Assembly: GCA_964369665.1 (NCBI GenBank)
Contig: CAYJFS010000002.1
Coordinates: forward strand, 62,001-126,000
Direction of reading: 5' to 3'
Length of the DNA: 64,000 nt
Source: Bilophila sp964369665
Lineage (GTDB): Bacteria; Desulfobacterota; Desulfovibrionia; Desulfovibrionales; Desulfovibrionaceae
Shown here: piece after piece, positions 53,640 to 63,606 of the stretch
Position numbering within the stretch: the first letter of the stretch is position 1
How the letters are laid out: every line of letters starts with the position of its first letter
Notes under the pieces: model-generated
What the model was told of the DNA's origin: nothing
Seen by the model: the letters and a program-made list of their open reading frames with translations, nothing else
Databases searched by the model: none
Made by a program: the position numbers and the translations under genes

Positions 53640-55418
53640 ATGAAGTTATTAAGTCCTTGTGGACATGCTGATTGGGAGATTGCTGAGGAAGCTGAAGCTT
53701 TTATGAAAAATATTTATGAGCTTGGAAGTGAACTTGGCTTAGAAAAGCAAGAGATAATACCATATGGTCATTATGTGGGTAAGGTAGAGTATGCGTCTGT
53801 GCTTTCTCGTTTAGAAGATAAGCCAAATGGAAAGTATATAGATGTTACTGCTATTACACCCACTCCTCTTGGAGAAGGTAAGTCAACAACAACTATAGGC
53901 CTTGTTCAAGGACTTGCAAAGCGAGGGAAGCATAGTTCCGCAGCCATCAGGCAACCTTCTGGTGGTCCAACTATGGGTGTCAAAGGTTCAGCTGCTGGTG
54001 GAGGGCGTTCTCAATGTATACCATTAACAAAATATTCCTTAGGTTTTACAGGTGATATTAATGCTGTAATGAATGCACATAATTTAGCAATGGTAGCATT
54101 GACTTCTCGTATGCAGCATGAACGTAATTATACTGATGAAAAATTAGAAACTTTATCCCATATGAAACGGCTTAATATTGATCCAAGTAAAGTTTCTATG
54201 GGTTGGGTTATGGATTTTTGTTGTCAGACATTACGAAATATTATTATTGGCATAGATGGTGTTAAGGGGAAATTTGACGGGTATATGATGCGCTCAAGGT
54301 TTGATATTGCTGTCTCTTCAGAAGTTATGGCAATTCTTTCAATAGCTAGGGATTTAAAAGATTTTAGAGAGCGAATAGGGAAAATTGTTGTTGCTTATGA
54401 TTATAATGGTCAGCCTATAACTACAGCTGATTTAGAAGTTGATGGTGCCATGACTGCATGGATGGTAGAGGCTATAAATCCAAATTTAATACAGACGATT
54501 GAAGGACAGCCTGTTTTTGTTCATGCAGGGCCATTTGCTAATATAGCTATAGGACAGAATTCTGTTATTGCAGATAGGGTTGGATTAAAATTGAGTGATT
54601 ATCATGTGACAGAATCTGGTTTTGGTTCAGATATTGGTTATGAAAAATTTTGGAATTTGAAATGTCATTATAGTGGTCTTACTCCAGATGCTGCTGTAAT
54701 AGTAACAACAATTCGGGCTCTAAAAAGTCATGGAGGTGCTCCTGTTCCAATGCCAGGTAAACCATTGCCAGAAGTCTATACAAAAGAGCATATACAGTAT
54801 GTAGAAGAAGGTTGCAAAAATTTGTTGCACCATATTAAGATAGTGAGGAGCTCTGGTGTTTCCCCTGTAGTATGTATTAATGCATTTATAACTGATACAA
54901 AAGAAGAAATAGCAAGAGTACAAAGGCTATGTGAATCTGTTGGTTCAAGAGTTGTTGTTTCTACACATTGGGAACATGGAGGTTCTGGTGCTCTAGATTT
55001 AGCTGATGCTGTAATTGATGCATGTAATGAAAAAACTTTTTTTACGCCACTATATAGTTGGACTATGCCATTGAAGCAACGGATTGAACGTGTAGCCTGT
55101 GAAGTATATGGTGCTGATGGTGTAGAATATTCTTCAGAAGCAGAACAGAAACTTAAAGAATTAGATACATGTGATACTATTGAAGAGATGGGTTTATGTA
55201 TGGTAAAAACACATCTTTCGCTTTCTGATAATCCTATACAGAAGGGGGCTCCTGATAACTGGAGGCTCCATATCCAAGATGTTTTGTTTTTTGGTGGTGC
55301 TGGGTTTGTTGTTCCTGTTGCTGGAGGAATAAGTCTTATGCCAGGTACAGGTTCAAATCCTTCGTTTCGTCGTATAGACGTTGATACTGCAACAGGTAAA
55401 GTGAAAGGTATTTTTTAA
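53640..55418 (+). CDS. fhs: Formate--tetrahydrofolate ligase
   Basis: Fhs activates formate with ATP to 10-formyl-THF. The 592-residue protein shows the ATP-binding ITPTPLGEGKSTTTIGLVQGL and RQPSGGPTMGVKGSAAGGG. VVATTIRALKSHGG-like (VIVTTIRALKSHGGAPVP) follows. The C-terminal motifs GFVVPVAGGISLMPGTGSNPSFRRIDVD fit the family. Length is slightly above the usual 550-560 residues. AGGAA lies just before the ATG. It is followed 17 bases later by folD, so together they interconvert formate and methylene-THF, feeding purines and TrmFO. Confidence 0.96.
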   Translation: MKLLSPCGHADWEIAEEAEAFMKNIYELGSELGLEKQEIIPYGHYVGKVEYASVLSRLEDKPNGKYIDVTAITPTPLGEGKSTTTIGLVQGLAKRGKHSSAAIRQPSGGPTMGVKGSAAGGGRSQCIPLTKYSLGFTGDINAVMNAHNLAMVALTSRMQHERNYTDEKLETLSHMKRLNIDPSKVSMGWVMDFCCQTLRNIIIGIDGVKGKFDGYMMRSRFDIAVSSEVMAILSIARDLKDFRERIGKIVVAYDYNGQPITTADLEVDGAMTAWMVEAINPNLIQTIEGQPVFVHAGPFANIAIGQNSVIADRVGLKLSDYHVTESGFGSDIGYEKFWNLKCHYSGLTPDAAVIVTTIRALKSHGGAPVPMPGKPLPEVYTKEHIQYVEEGCKNLLHHIKIVRSSGVSPVVCINAFITDTKEEIARVQRLCESVGSRVVVSTHWEHGGSGALDLADAVIDACNEKTFFTPLYSWTMPLKQRIERVACEVYGADGVEYSSEAEQKLKELDTCDTIEEMGLCMVKTHLSLSDNPIQKGAPDNWRLHIQDVLFFGGAGFVVPVAGGISLMPGTGSNPSFRRIDVDTATGKVKGIF

Positions 55419-55435
55419 GGAGACATATAAATTTT

Positions 55436-56341
55436 ATGGCAGCAGAAATTATCAATGGTATAAAGATCCGTGAGACAATACTTGAAGAGCTACGTCATGA
55501 AGTTGATGAGCTTAAAGCAAAGTATGGTGTTCGGCCTGGCCTTGTAACCATTTTAGTTGGTGAAAATCCAGCATCTATAAGTTATGTGAGCCTTAAGATA
55601 AAAACAGCTGTTGACTTAGGTTTTTATGAAATACAAGATAATCAACCTGAAGCAATTACAGAAGCAGAGCTTTTGGCATTGATACAAAAATACAATGATG
55701 ATCCTGACATTCATGGTATTTTAGTACAGTTACCATTACCTCAACATATCAGGGAAGATAGGATCATATGTGCTATAGATCCAAATAAAGATGTTGATGG
55801 TTTTCATCCTGTGAACCTTGGGAGATTATGTATAGGTGGTACATCTATACAGTTTTTACCTTGTACACCAGCAGGTATTCAACAGTTACTTATTCGTTCA
55901 GGTGTAAAAATTTGTGGGGCTGAAATAGTTGTTGTAGGCCGATCAAATATTGTTGGTAGGCCAATATCAATTATGCTTAGTCAAAAAGGCAATAATGCAG
56001 ATGCAACAGTAACGCTTGTTCATACAAAGACACATAACATTAAAGAACATTGTCAACGTGCAGATATTCTTATTGTTGCTGTTGGTATTCCAGAATTTGT
56101 GAAAGCTTCATGGATTAAACCAGGTGCAACAGTCATAGATGTAGGTGTTAACCGTGTTGGTTTTAATGAAGTAACAGGAAAGCCTATGCTTACAGGAGAT
56201 GTTGAATTCAGTGCTGCATGTGAGATTGCTGGTAAAATTACCCCTGTTCCTGGTGGTGTAGGTCCCATGACTATTGCTATGCTTATGAAAAATACAATAC
56301 ATTCAGTTAAGCAGTACCTTGTAAAGAATAAAAATAGCTAA
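55436..56341 (+). CDS. folD: Bifunctional methylene-THF dehydrogenase/methenyl-THF cyclohydrolase
   Basis: FolD interconverts methylene-, methenyl- and 10-formyl-THF. The 301 residues contain PGLVTILVGENPASISYVSLKIKTAVDLGF with the catalytic Lys region. GILVQLPLPQHIREDRIICAIDPNKDVDGFHPVNLGRL and CTPAGIQQLL follow. The NADP site is EIVVVGRSNIVGRPISIMLSQKGNNADATVTLVHTKT and the C-terminus is GKITPVPGGVGPMTIAMLMKNT. The order fhs-folD is a folate cassette. Its 3' end overlaps that of rsmB on the other strand by a few bases. Confidence 0.96.
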   Translation: MAAEIINGIKIRETILEELRHEVDELKAKYGVRPGLVTILVGENPASISYVSLKIKTAVDLGFYEIQDNQPEAITEAELLALIQKYNDDPDIHGILVQLPLPQHIREDRIICAIDPNKDVDGFHPVNLGRLCIGGTSIQFLPCTPAGIQQLLIRSGVKICGAEIVVVGRSNIVGRPISIMLSQKGNNADATVTLVHTKTHNIKEHCQRADILIVAVGIPEFVKASWIKPGATVIDVGVNRVGFNEVTGKPMLTGDVEFSAACEIAGKITPVPGGVGPMTIAMLMKNTIHSVKQYLVKNKNS

Positions 56342-57669
56342 GTATTTTTTTTTCGTATAACTGCACCAAACATAAGGTCTGATCCTGTATTAGTAATAGT
56401 ACTTTCCCACTGTTTCTCTATAGTTGCATTTTTATACGTGTTCAAAAGGTGTAGTATTTGGTGTTCATTTTCATCTGGATTCATAGTGCATGTAATGTAT
56501 ATTAGATGTCCATTGGTTGGTAGTTGGTCCCAGGCTGTAGCAATAAGTTTTTTTTGTAAATGTACAAGTATTGTTAGTTCTTCTGGTTTGCGGAGTCTAC
56601 GGATATCTGGATGACGAGCAAGTGTTCCCAGACCACTGCAAGGAACATCAAGGAGAATTGTTCTTGGCTTTTGGACTATTTTATCATTAAAAACTGTATG
56701 TACTGCTGAAGCACAGAAAACTTTGGTAAAAGGCAGACCTAAGCGCTTACTCTCACTTTTGAGTTTTTGTATTTTTTGAAAAGAACGATCACTTGCAGCT
56801 AAAATAGATAGACCTTGTTCTAAGAGTAGGAGTGTTTTTCCTCCTACTCCTGCACATGCATCCCAAATGGGTTGTTCCCAGGTATGGATATCTAAAGCTG
56901 CTAATATTTCTTGGCTACCTGAGCCTTGAAAAGAAACAGCACCTTTATTGACATAATGTTGTAATAGCGGAGGTTGCTTTTGAGCTTCAAAGTAAATACC
57001 TGAATATCCTACTGCAACACCTCCAGCATTACAGAGATCATTGTGTAAATCTTTCCATGTCTTTTGGTGTACGTTTAATCGAATACATGTAAAAGGTGTA
57101 GATATTGATGCTTGTGCTAAAGCTTGCGTTTTTTCTTTTCCATAAGATTTGATCCATAATTCAATAATCCATTGAGGAATACTATAAAAAACGGATAGAT
57201 ATTGTGTATATAGAGTCAATTTTTTTTGGTAGAATGATACATGCCTTGGTGTATCTGGTTTTTCACATTGACGTAGGATACTTCTAAGTGTTCCGTTTGC
57301 AACTTGAGAAAGTTTTTTACCAAACATTGTATAAACAGTTTCAACAGAGCTATGTATAGAAGCATAAGGTGGTATTTTTTCAAGGTACAGTATTTCATAG
57401 AGTGCTATACCTAAAGTAATACACATTGCATAGGGCAATTTTTTTTTGTTTTTAAGAAATTGGTTTAATAGCCAGGTAATACGTAATTCTGATCGTAAAT
57501 ACCCATAAACAAGTTCAGTGATAAGTGCAGTATCTTGTCTGGAAAGAATGTTTTCTGTTAGGACCTGGTTAAGAAGTTGTTGTACAGGTGTTTTAATGCC
57601 AGACTGTATAAGGATAGCAAGAGCATGCTCACGAGCTGTAAAATGTTTTTTTATTTTTTTCATAACCAT
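56338..57669 (-). CDS. rsmB: 16S rRNA m5C967 methyltransferase RsmB
   Basis: RsmB methylates C967 of 16S rRNA. The 443 residues have an N-terminal NusB-like RNA-binding domain (ALAILIQSGIKTPVQQLLNQVLTENILSRQDTALITELVYGYLRSELRITWLLNQFL). The methyltransferase core has WDACAGVGGKTLLLLEQG for SAM, TILLDVPCSGLGTLARHPDIRR with the PC cysteine, and IYITCTMNPDENEHQI with the catalytic TC cysteine. That NusB fusion distinguishes it from the RsmF-like enzyme at 13870-15141. A start at 57663 (second Met) is also possible. No fmt or def gene is adjacent, unlike the usual order. Confidence 0.94.
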   Translation of the reverse strand: MVMKKIKKHFTAREHALAILIQSGIKTPVQQLLNQVLTENILSRQDTALITELVYGYLRSELRITWLLNQFLKNKKKLPYAMCITLGIALYEILYLEKIPPYASIHSSVETVYTMFGKKLSQVANGTLRSILRQCEKPDTPRHVSFYQKKLTLYTQYLSVFYSIPQWIIELWIKSYGKEKTQALAQASISTPFTCIRLNVHQKTWKDLHNDLCNAGGVAVGYSGIYFEAQKQPPLLQHYVNKGAVSFQGSGSQEILAALDIHTWEQPIWDACAGVGGKTLLLLEQGLSILAASDRSFQKIQKLKSESKRLGLPFTKVFCASAVHTVFNDKIVQKPRTILLDVPCSGLGTLARHPDIRRLRKPEELTILVHLQKKLIATAWDQLPTNGHLIYITCTMNPDENEHQILHLLNTYKNATIEKQWESTITNTGSDLMFGAVIRKKNT

Positions 57670-57697
57670 GACTATTGGGAAAAGTCTTTTTTGATGG

Positions 57698-59077
57698 TTA
57701 ATGACCTGTAATGGTGTATTTTTTTAGCTTATATTGTAATAAACTTTTTGATATTCCAAGAATTTCAGCTGCTTTGACTTGGGTAAAATTAGCTTTAACT
57801 AACGCTCTTCGAATAAGAGCAGCCTCAATTTTTTCTAATGTATTTGCTAAATTAAGTTCTGTAGGAAGAATATCCACAGCACTTTTGAATTGGATTTCTT
57901 CATCTTGGATTTCTGGTGGTAGATCTTCAAGAGTAATTTCGTCATTGTATCCAAGTACAAGTGAGCGTTCAACGACGTTTTGTAGTTGGCGAATGTTTCC
58001 AGGCCATTCATAGCCTGAAAGATAATTGAGGGCTTCAGCAGAGAAGTTTTTTGTTTTTATACTATTCTCTTGAGCTATTTTTTCAGCAAAATGTGCAATA
58101 AGTAAAGGAATATCTTCACGTCGTTCTCGTAAGGGAGGTAGAGGGATATGTATAACATTAAGTCTATAGAAAAGGTCTTCTCTAAAGGAACCATTTTGTA
58201 TTAGGTTTTGTAAGTTTTGGTTTGTAGCAGCAACAATACGAATATCAACTTCTATTTCTACAGTTCCACCAACACGCTCAAAAGTACGTTCTTGTAAAAC
58301 TCGAAGGAGTTTTATTTGAAGTTCAGGTGTAAGTTCACCAATTTCGTCAAGAAATAGTGTACCTTTGTGAGCTTGTTCAAAACGACCTCGACGCAGAGTT
58401 GTAGCACCTGTAAAAGATCCTTTTTCATGTCCAAAAAGTTCACTTTCAAGTAAAGTTGGGCTTAGTGCCATACAGTTAATAGAGACAAAAGGATCTTTAT
58501 TTCGTGGAGAAGAAAAATGGATAGCACGAGCAACAAGTTCTTTACCTGTGCCAGATTCACCCGTTATAAGAACAGTTGATTTACTTGGAGCAGCCTTATT
58601 TATTAAAGACATTACCTCTTTAATAGGTTTACTTTGGCCAATAATTTGATGTTTTCCATACTGTTTTTCAAGATTTTCATAAAGAATACGATATTTTCTA
58701 TTGGCTTGTGCTAGTGTAAAAGCACTTTGTATGGATAAGAGCAACTCATTATTTGCAAAAGGTTTTGTCACATAGTGAAAAGCGCCATAACGCATAGCTT
58801 GTACAGCACTTTCAATACTTCCAAAGGCGGTTATAATAAGAATAGGAATATAGGGCCATCGTTGTTTTACATGCTCTAAAATTTCACGACCATTTATTTT
58901 TGGCATTTTCATATCTGTGATGATGACATCTACTTCTGACTCCTCAAGAAAAGTTAAAGCTGTTTCAGGGTCGCTAAGTGCAGTTACAGAATAGCCTTCA
59001 TCTTTGAGCAATGCTTCTAAAACAAGAAGGTAGTTTTTTTCATCATCAATAAGGAGTATATGGTTTGAATGAGACAT
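57698..59077 (-). CDS. Sigma-54-dependent response regulator (NtrC family)
   Basis: The 459-residue regulator has a receiver domain (ILLIDDEKNYLLVLEALLKDEGY, phospho-acceptor in DVIITDMKMP near residue 54, TAFGS and VTKPF). An AAA+ domain follows, with Walker A LITGESGTGKELVARAIHF and LFGHEKGSFTGATTLRRGRFEQAHKGTLFLDEIGE. LFYRLNVIHIPLPPLRERREDIP and YEWPGNIRQLQNVVERSL are also present. The C-terminus is a Fis-type helix-turn-helix (FTQVKAAEILGISKSLLQYKLKKY). The sigma-54 contact loop reads GSFTGA instead of GAFTGA. It pairs with the sensor kinase immediately upstream in transcription. Its targets are not evident in this window. Confidence 0.94.
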   Translation of the reverse strand: MSHSNHILLIDDEKNYLLVLEALLKDEGYSVTALSDPETALTFLEESEVDVIITDMKMPKINGREILEHVKQRWPYIPILIITAFGSIESAVQAMRYGAFHYVTKPFANNELLLSIQSAFTLAQANRKYRILYENLEKQYGKHQIIGQSKPIKEVMSLINKAAPSKSTVLITGESGTGKELVARAIHFSSPRNKDPFVSINCMALSPTLLESELFGHEKGSFTGATTLRRGRFEQAHKGTLFLDEIGELTPELQIKLLRVLQERTFERVGGTVEIEVDIRIVAATNQNLQNLIQNGSFREDLFYRLNVIHIPLPPLRERREDIPLLIAHFAEKIAQENSIKTKNFSAEALNYLSGYEWPGNIRQLQNVVERSLVLGYNDEITLEDLPPEIQDEEIQFKSAVDILPTELNLANTLEKIEAALIRRALVKANFTQVKAAEILGISKSLLQYKLKKYTITGH

Positions 59078-59104
59078 ATATGAAGAGTATACTATAAGTA
59101 TTGC

Positions 59105-60580
59105 TTATTCAAGGACTATAGATTTTTCTTGATGGTCTGATGCTGGTAAAAATATAGATACAAGAGCACCACCACTAGGTGCATTTGTTAGTTCAAGTTT
59201 TCCATGGTGACTTGTAATAATACTGTTTACAATGGGTAACCCAAGTCCGATGCCTTGATCTTTTGTTGTATAAAAAGGCATTAGAATTTGTTGAAGTCCT
59301 TTAGGAGGAAAACCTTGTCCACTATCATGAATATGTAGCTCAATCATGTTTTTTGAATTTTTAAAGCCCGAAATACATATTTCTCCTCCATCTTTAATAG
59401 ATTGTAGTGCATTAATAAAAATATTGTATAGTGCTCTATAAAGAAGATTTTTATCTCCAAGTAATTGAAGAGGGTTTTCTGTTTTTCTTACAATAGAAAT
59501 ATTTTTTTTAGAGACAGATCCTTCAAGAAATTGTAGAACTTGATCGATGATTGTATTTAAGTCAAGTTGCTCTTGTCTGGGAATTTTTGGGTGTGCATAA
59601 TCAAGAAAATCATTAATTGTTTGGCTTAAACGACATGATTCATCATAGATAGCTTGTAAGATGCGTTTATTAATAGTTTCTATATTTAGAAGTCTTTTGA
59701 GTAAGAGTTCTGTACTTGAACGAATAATTCCAAGAGGATTTCGTAATTCATGGGCAATGCTTGCTATAACTCTTCCCATGCTTACAAAGTTTTCATTTTT
59801 GTGTATTTCAGATTCAAGGATTCGATTTTTCTTTAGTCTTTCTGAAAGAATTCGTTCAGCTTTAACAATAACAAATTGTAGTAGGAAAAAAAGAAATAAA
59901 GATGAACCAATACAAGTTACTAGTATCGTCCTTTGGAATCGAACTATATCAATATAATCTTCTGTAGTGTCTTGTGTTATTTCTAATACACCTGTGATAA
60001 TGGGAGTTGTGTTTTTTATGTCTAACTCTTCATAGCTATTGAGTTTTACAGTAAGCGGAAAAATAGTTCTTAGGATAAAACTTTTTTCTGGAAGTGTAAG
60101 CATAAATATAGCAAAGAGCATATGAATATTTGAGATTGTTTCAAAAGAAGGAATGCCTGTATCCATTGTTATTGGAACATTTGGTGGCATAAGTTCTTCT
60201 TTACCTAATTCTTCTTTAAAAAGAGAGTAGTTTATTACATTGTCTGCACCATAGATACGAAGTGTATCTATGTGTAGACCATGGATTGTGGATAGTATAA
60301 CATCATTAAGTTGTTGATATTGTGCTTCTTGTCTTAATTCTATCCTACCAAAAGTAAGGAATGTTGGTAGGGTAAATCTTCGGTAGATTTGGTGATTGAG
60401 GTTTTTAGCTATAAGAAGAGCATATTGTTGTTGCCGTAAAGTCAATGTGTTGCGTGCTGAGTTTCCAATAAATAGAGCTAAAATTATACTAGAGGCAAGA
60501 ATAAGGATAAGAGATGTCCATGAAAAAAATCGTGTAAATCGGAAAATCAGTTCTGTTTCTTTATGGTATGTTGTAGACAA
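59105..60580 (-). CDS. Membrane sensor histidine kinase
   Basis: The 491-residue kinase has two transmembrane helices (about 15-38 and 220-240) enclosing a periplasmic sensor of about 180 residues. The histidine kinase core has the H-box ASIAHELRNPLGIIRSSTELLLKRL, N-box RALYNIFINALQSIKDGG, DSGQGFPPKGLQQILMPFYTTKDQGIGLGLPI (G1, F and G2 boxes) and a terminal SGGALVSIFLPA. Phosphorelay to the NtrC-type regulator 27 bases downstream is inferred. No PAS or HAMP domain is obvious. The signal is unknown; ZraS/AtoS-like kinases have this layout. Confidence 0.93.
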   Translation of the reverse strand: MSTTYHKETELIFRFTRFFSWTSLILILASSIILALFIGNSARNTLTLRQQQYALLIAKNLNHQIYRRFTLPTFLTFGRIELRQEAQYQQLNDVILSTIHGLHIDTLRIYGADNVINYSLFKEELGKEELMPPNVPITMDTGIPSFETISNIHMLFAIFMLTLPEKSFILRTIFPLTVKLNSYEELDIKNTTPIITGVLEITQDTTEDYIDIVRFQRTILVTCIGSSLFLFFLLQFVIVKAERILSERLKKNRILESEIHKNENFVSMGRVIASIAHELRNPLGIIRSSTELLLKRLLNIETINKRILQAIYDESCRLSQTINDFLDYAHPKIPRQEQLDLNTIIDQVLQFLEGSVSKKNISIVRKTENPLQLLGDKNLLYRALYNIFINALQSIKDGGEICISGFKNSKNMIELHIHDSGQGFPPKGLQQILMPFYTTKDQGIGLGLPIVNSIITSHHGKLELTNAPSGGALVSIFLPASDHQEKSIVLE

Positions 60581-60592
60581 AGTCGTTGTCTC

Positions 60593-61945
60593 TTATAATT
60601 TTTTTTGTTGAAAAAAGTTTTGGAGGATTGTTCTATCTGAGGTACTTCCTTTAGCACCTAACTGTATTTGTGTTAGACGTTTTCCAAGTTCTACAGCAGG
60701 TTGATCAAGAGGGTTAATATTTAGAAGCCATCCAGTAAAAAGGGTTGAAGTGAGACAGAGAGCAATAAGTGTGCCTGCAGTATAGTATGAGTTTTCAGTT
60801 AATTGAAGTTGCAATAGAGGTATGTTTTTTGTTGTAAGTGCTGCAGCAGTACCTATTTTTTCTGCTTCAAGAAGTTCATTAAGATGTCGTTTTTGTAACC
60901 ATGACCATGAAGAAGATAATGTTTCTGGAAAAATAAGGCCAGAGGAGTTTAATATGGTAGAAAGTAAAATACAACCATTATTTTTAGGTCCATCAAGAAA
61001 CATTTGTTGTATAGAGTGTTGAGATGTAACACCAACAGCAGCTATAGGCATACTGCCTTTCCCTTCTTTTCCAAGGCTCTCTGCCCAAAGTTGAGTAAAC
61101 CATTGTCCAAATATTGCCCATTGTGGAATATATGTAAAAAATATGAGTTGTGTATAATTATTTTGCATTAAAGCATAGCACCACTGTGCTATATGCCATG
61201 CAGGATGTTCTTGTAATGTTTGTATATTTGGATTTTTTAAGGGTTGCATAATTTCATGAGCTCCTGCAAGAAGAGGTTCCCATGGGATACCTAAGAATAC
61301 TGCAGGGATAAGAGCAACGGCTGACAGTATGGAGTAACGACCACCAAGGTTTTTAGGTATGGGTATTATTGGTATATGGTTTTGTTCTGATTCTTTTTTA
61401 AGAAAACCTCTATCTGAACTTGTGATGCACAAATTTTGTTGTTTCCATTCTTTGCCTAAGGTTTTTTTTAGCCATTCTTTTACTAAAAAATATTGTGCAA
61501 TAGTTTCAAGTGTTTCTCCAGACTTACTTATAGTAACAACAAGTGTTTCTTTTGGGTTAAGCTTGTTAAAAAGAGCAGTAAGGTAATCGTTATTAATATT
61601 GTCTATAATCCAAAGACATTTCCCTGTATGATTAGGCTGATCTTGTTGAGGAAAGAATGCCTTTTGTAATGTTTTTGCGCCAAGTGCTGATCCTCCAATC
61701 CCAAGAAGAAGCATATGTTTAAATTTTGTTAGTAGAGGTGTGATTGTTTTAAGTTGTAGTTCAAGTTCTTTTTGATAATCCATAGAGATAAAAGGCAATG
61801 CCATATTTTTATGTGCTTGTTGTAGCTTATGGAGTATTTTTGTAGGGGAAATTTGTAAAGTATCTTTATAGGTTTCTAGGCGTCCTTTCCAAGCATGTTC
61901 CCATTGTAAACAATATTTATTAGATTTTATTTTATTTTGATTCAT
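60593..61945 (-). CDS. pgi: Glucose-6-phosphate isomerase
   Basis: Pgi converts glucose-6-phosphate to fructose-6-phosphate. The 450-residue length fits the shorter bacterial form. Motifs include MLLLGIGGSALGAKTLQKAF (substrate phosphate loop), TLVVTISKSGETLETIAQYF with the SKSGET loop, NLGGRYSILSAVALIPAVFLGI, and FTQLWAESLGKEGKGSMPIAAVGVTSQHSIQQMFLDGPKN. A C-terminal PLDQPAVELGKRL contributes the catalytic lysine region. It lies 12 bases upstream of the sensor kinase gene and could be co-transcribed with it. Confidence 0.95.
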   Translation of the reverse strand: MNQNKIKSNKYCLQWEHAWKGRLETYKDTLQISPTKILHKLQQAHKNMALPFISMDYQKELELQLKTITPLLTKFKHMLLLGIGGSALGAKTLQKAFFPQQDQPNHTGKCLWIIDNINNDYLTALFNKLNPKETLVVTISKSGETLETIAQYFLVKEWLKKTLGKEWKQQNLCITSSDRGFLKKESEQNHIPIIPIPKNLGGRYSILSAVALIPAVFLGIPWEPLLAGAHEIMQPLKNPNIQTLQEHPAWHIAQWCYALMQNNYTQLIFFTYIPQWAIFGQWFTQLWAESLGKEGKGSMPIAAVGVTSQHSIQQMFLDGPKNNGCILLSTILNSSGLIFPETLSSSWSWLQKRHLNELLEAEKIGTAAALTTKNIPLLQLQLTENSYYTAGTLIALCLTSTLFTGWLLNINPLDQPAVELGKRLTQIQLGAKGSTSDRTILQNFFQQKKL

Positions 61946-62782
61946 GAAAATGTTCCATGGAAACGATATGTGGTTTAATGTTTTCTATAAGGTATAAGCT
62001 CATGCATATATATGAAGTTTTCTAAATGTTTATTTTGGAAAACAGCAATAGTAGATTTTTTTAAAAGTATAGACAAATTTTTTGTGTTTTTTAGTAAATC
62101 TAAATTAATTAAGAGTGTATAAAAGACTTTTTTAATTTTATATATTTTTTAAACTAAACTTTTATTATTTTACTAGGGTCTTTTTATTGTTGCAATGCTT
62201 TTATTCTTTGTCAAATATATGTTTAATATTTATGTTTGTTAACCTACTTTTATAAAATTTTTTTTGTAGAGTGATTTTTATAGTAAAATAGTTTTTTATG
62301 ATTAAAAGACATGACGATGTTTAATAATATAGTAAATAATGAGCACTAGAAAAAGCAATCATTAAATAATAAGTGATTTTTTTGGTTAGATACTAATAGT
62401 GAAATATAGTTTTTATTAAAAATGTTTGGAGTATATTTTTTAGAGTGCTTAGAAGCTTTACTATATTTTTATAGTAAAAAATTGATAAATTAAAAGATAT
62501 GTATGTAGATTTTTTAAGTATGCTACATAATTTATATATTTAGTTGTATAATATAACCTATACATTGGGAAATATATTTAAAATAAAAGTAGGTTTTATT
62601 TTTGTAATAAATAGTTTTTACAATTTAGTAGTTGGAGTGGATTGTGTTTTTGAAAAATGTGGAGCTAGTAAGTATTAGAAACAATTGTTGATAAATATAG
62701 ATGTGTAGTGAATATTTAGCTATAGTAGAATAGCTAGGTTGTAGCTTTTTAATTTCATAAATTTTTTATTGAAGGTATTTAA
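61946..62782. other. Long gene-free AT-rich region upstream of sfsA
   Basis: No gene, RNA or convincing signal is visible in 837 bases. There is one imperfect palindrome, TATGTAG (62502-62508) with CTACATA (62523-62529), about 250 bases before sfsA. The density of T runs resembles the region before the chemoreceptor. It could be a decayed gene too far gone to recognise. Confidence 0.45.
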
Positions 62783-63571
62783 ATGAAAGAGCCACATCTT
62801 TATTTTCCTAAAGATTGTGTTGTTGGACGCTTTGTAGAACGATATAAACGATTTTTTGTTGTAGCTCTTATAAATGGTGAAGCTGTGCATGTCCATACAA
62901 ATAATACAGGTTCTATGTTAGGATTATTGCGTCCAGGATCACCTGTGTTACTTTCACCAGCAAAGGGTCAAAAACGTAAGCTTGCCTGGACATTAGAGCT
63001 TATTTGGACAGGTGGTAAGTATCCATATGAGGAAGAGTTAAATACATTTCCAACATTGGTTGGAGGTAGAACACCTTTTCATTGGGGACAAGGCTTTTGG
63101 GTTGGTGTGAACACCTCTATTCCAAATAAAATTTTTGAGAAAGCTTTTTATGATGGTTTGTTTCCTTGGGCAGAAGGTTATTCTATTTACAGAAGAGAGG
63201 TAAAAAAGGGTACAAGTCGACTGGATGCATGTTTAGAAGGAGAAGGTCTTCCACCGTTATGGGTTGAATGTAAAAATGTAACTCTTGTAGAGGATAATAT
63301 AGCAATATTTCCAGATGCTGTTTCAGAAAGAGGTGTAAAGCATTTACTTGAATTAAAGTCTATAGTTAAGAATGGTGAGCGTGCAGCAATGTTTTACTGT
63401 GTCCAGAGAGCTGATGGAGTATGTTTTGGTCCAGCAGATGTTGTTGATCATTTATATGCACAAATTTTTTGGAGTGTTCAAAAGTGTGGTGTTGAAATGT
63501 ATCCTTATAGAATAAATATTACAACTAAAGGGCTTTGTTTAGGGGAGAGGTTGGATTTGTTTATAGAGTAG
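62783..63571 (+). CDS. sfsA: SfsA family protein (sugar fermentation stimulation protein)
   Basis: The 262-residue protein fits SfsA: VVGRFVERYKRFFVVALINGEAVHVHTNNTGSMLGLLRPGSPVLLS is the conserved N-terminal OB-like domain. RKLAWTLELIWTGG is followed by the nuclease-fold region LPPLWVECKNVTLVEDNIAIFPDAVSERGVKHLLELKSIVKNGERAAMFYCVQRADGV, including the E-x-K and PD-type residues. SfsA was named for an effect on maltose metabolism in E. coli; its fold is nuclease-like and its true role is unsettled. AAGG precedes the ATG. It is monocistronic. Confidence 0.92.
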   Translation: MKEPHLYFPKDCVVGRFVERYKRFFVVALINGEAVHVHTNNTGSMLGLLRPGSPVLLSPAKGQKRKLAWTLELIWTGGKYPYEEELNTFPTLVGGRTPFHWGQGFWVGVNTSIPNKIFEKAFYDGLFPWAEGYSIYRREVKKGTSRLDACLEGEGLPPLWVECKNVTLVEDNIAIFPDAVSERGVKHLLELKSIVKNGERAAMFYCVQRADGVCFGPADVVDHLYAQIFWSVQKCGVEMYPYRINITTKGLCLGERLDLFIE

Positions 63572-63606
63572 TATTGTTAGGAAGGTTATTTGACTTTAAG
63601 AAAGAG

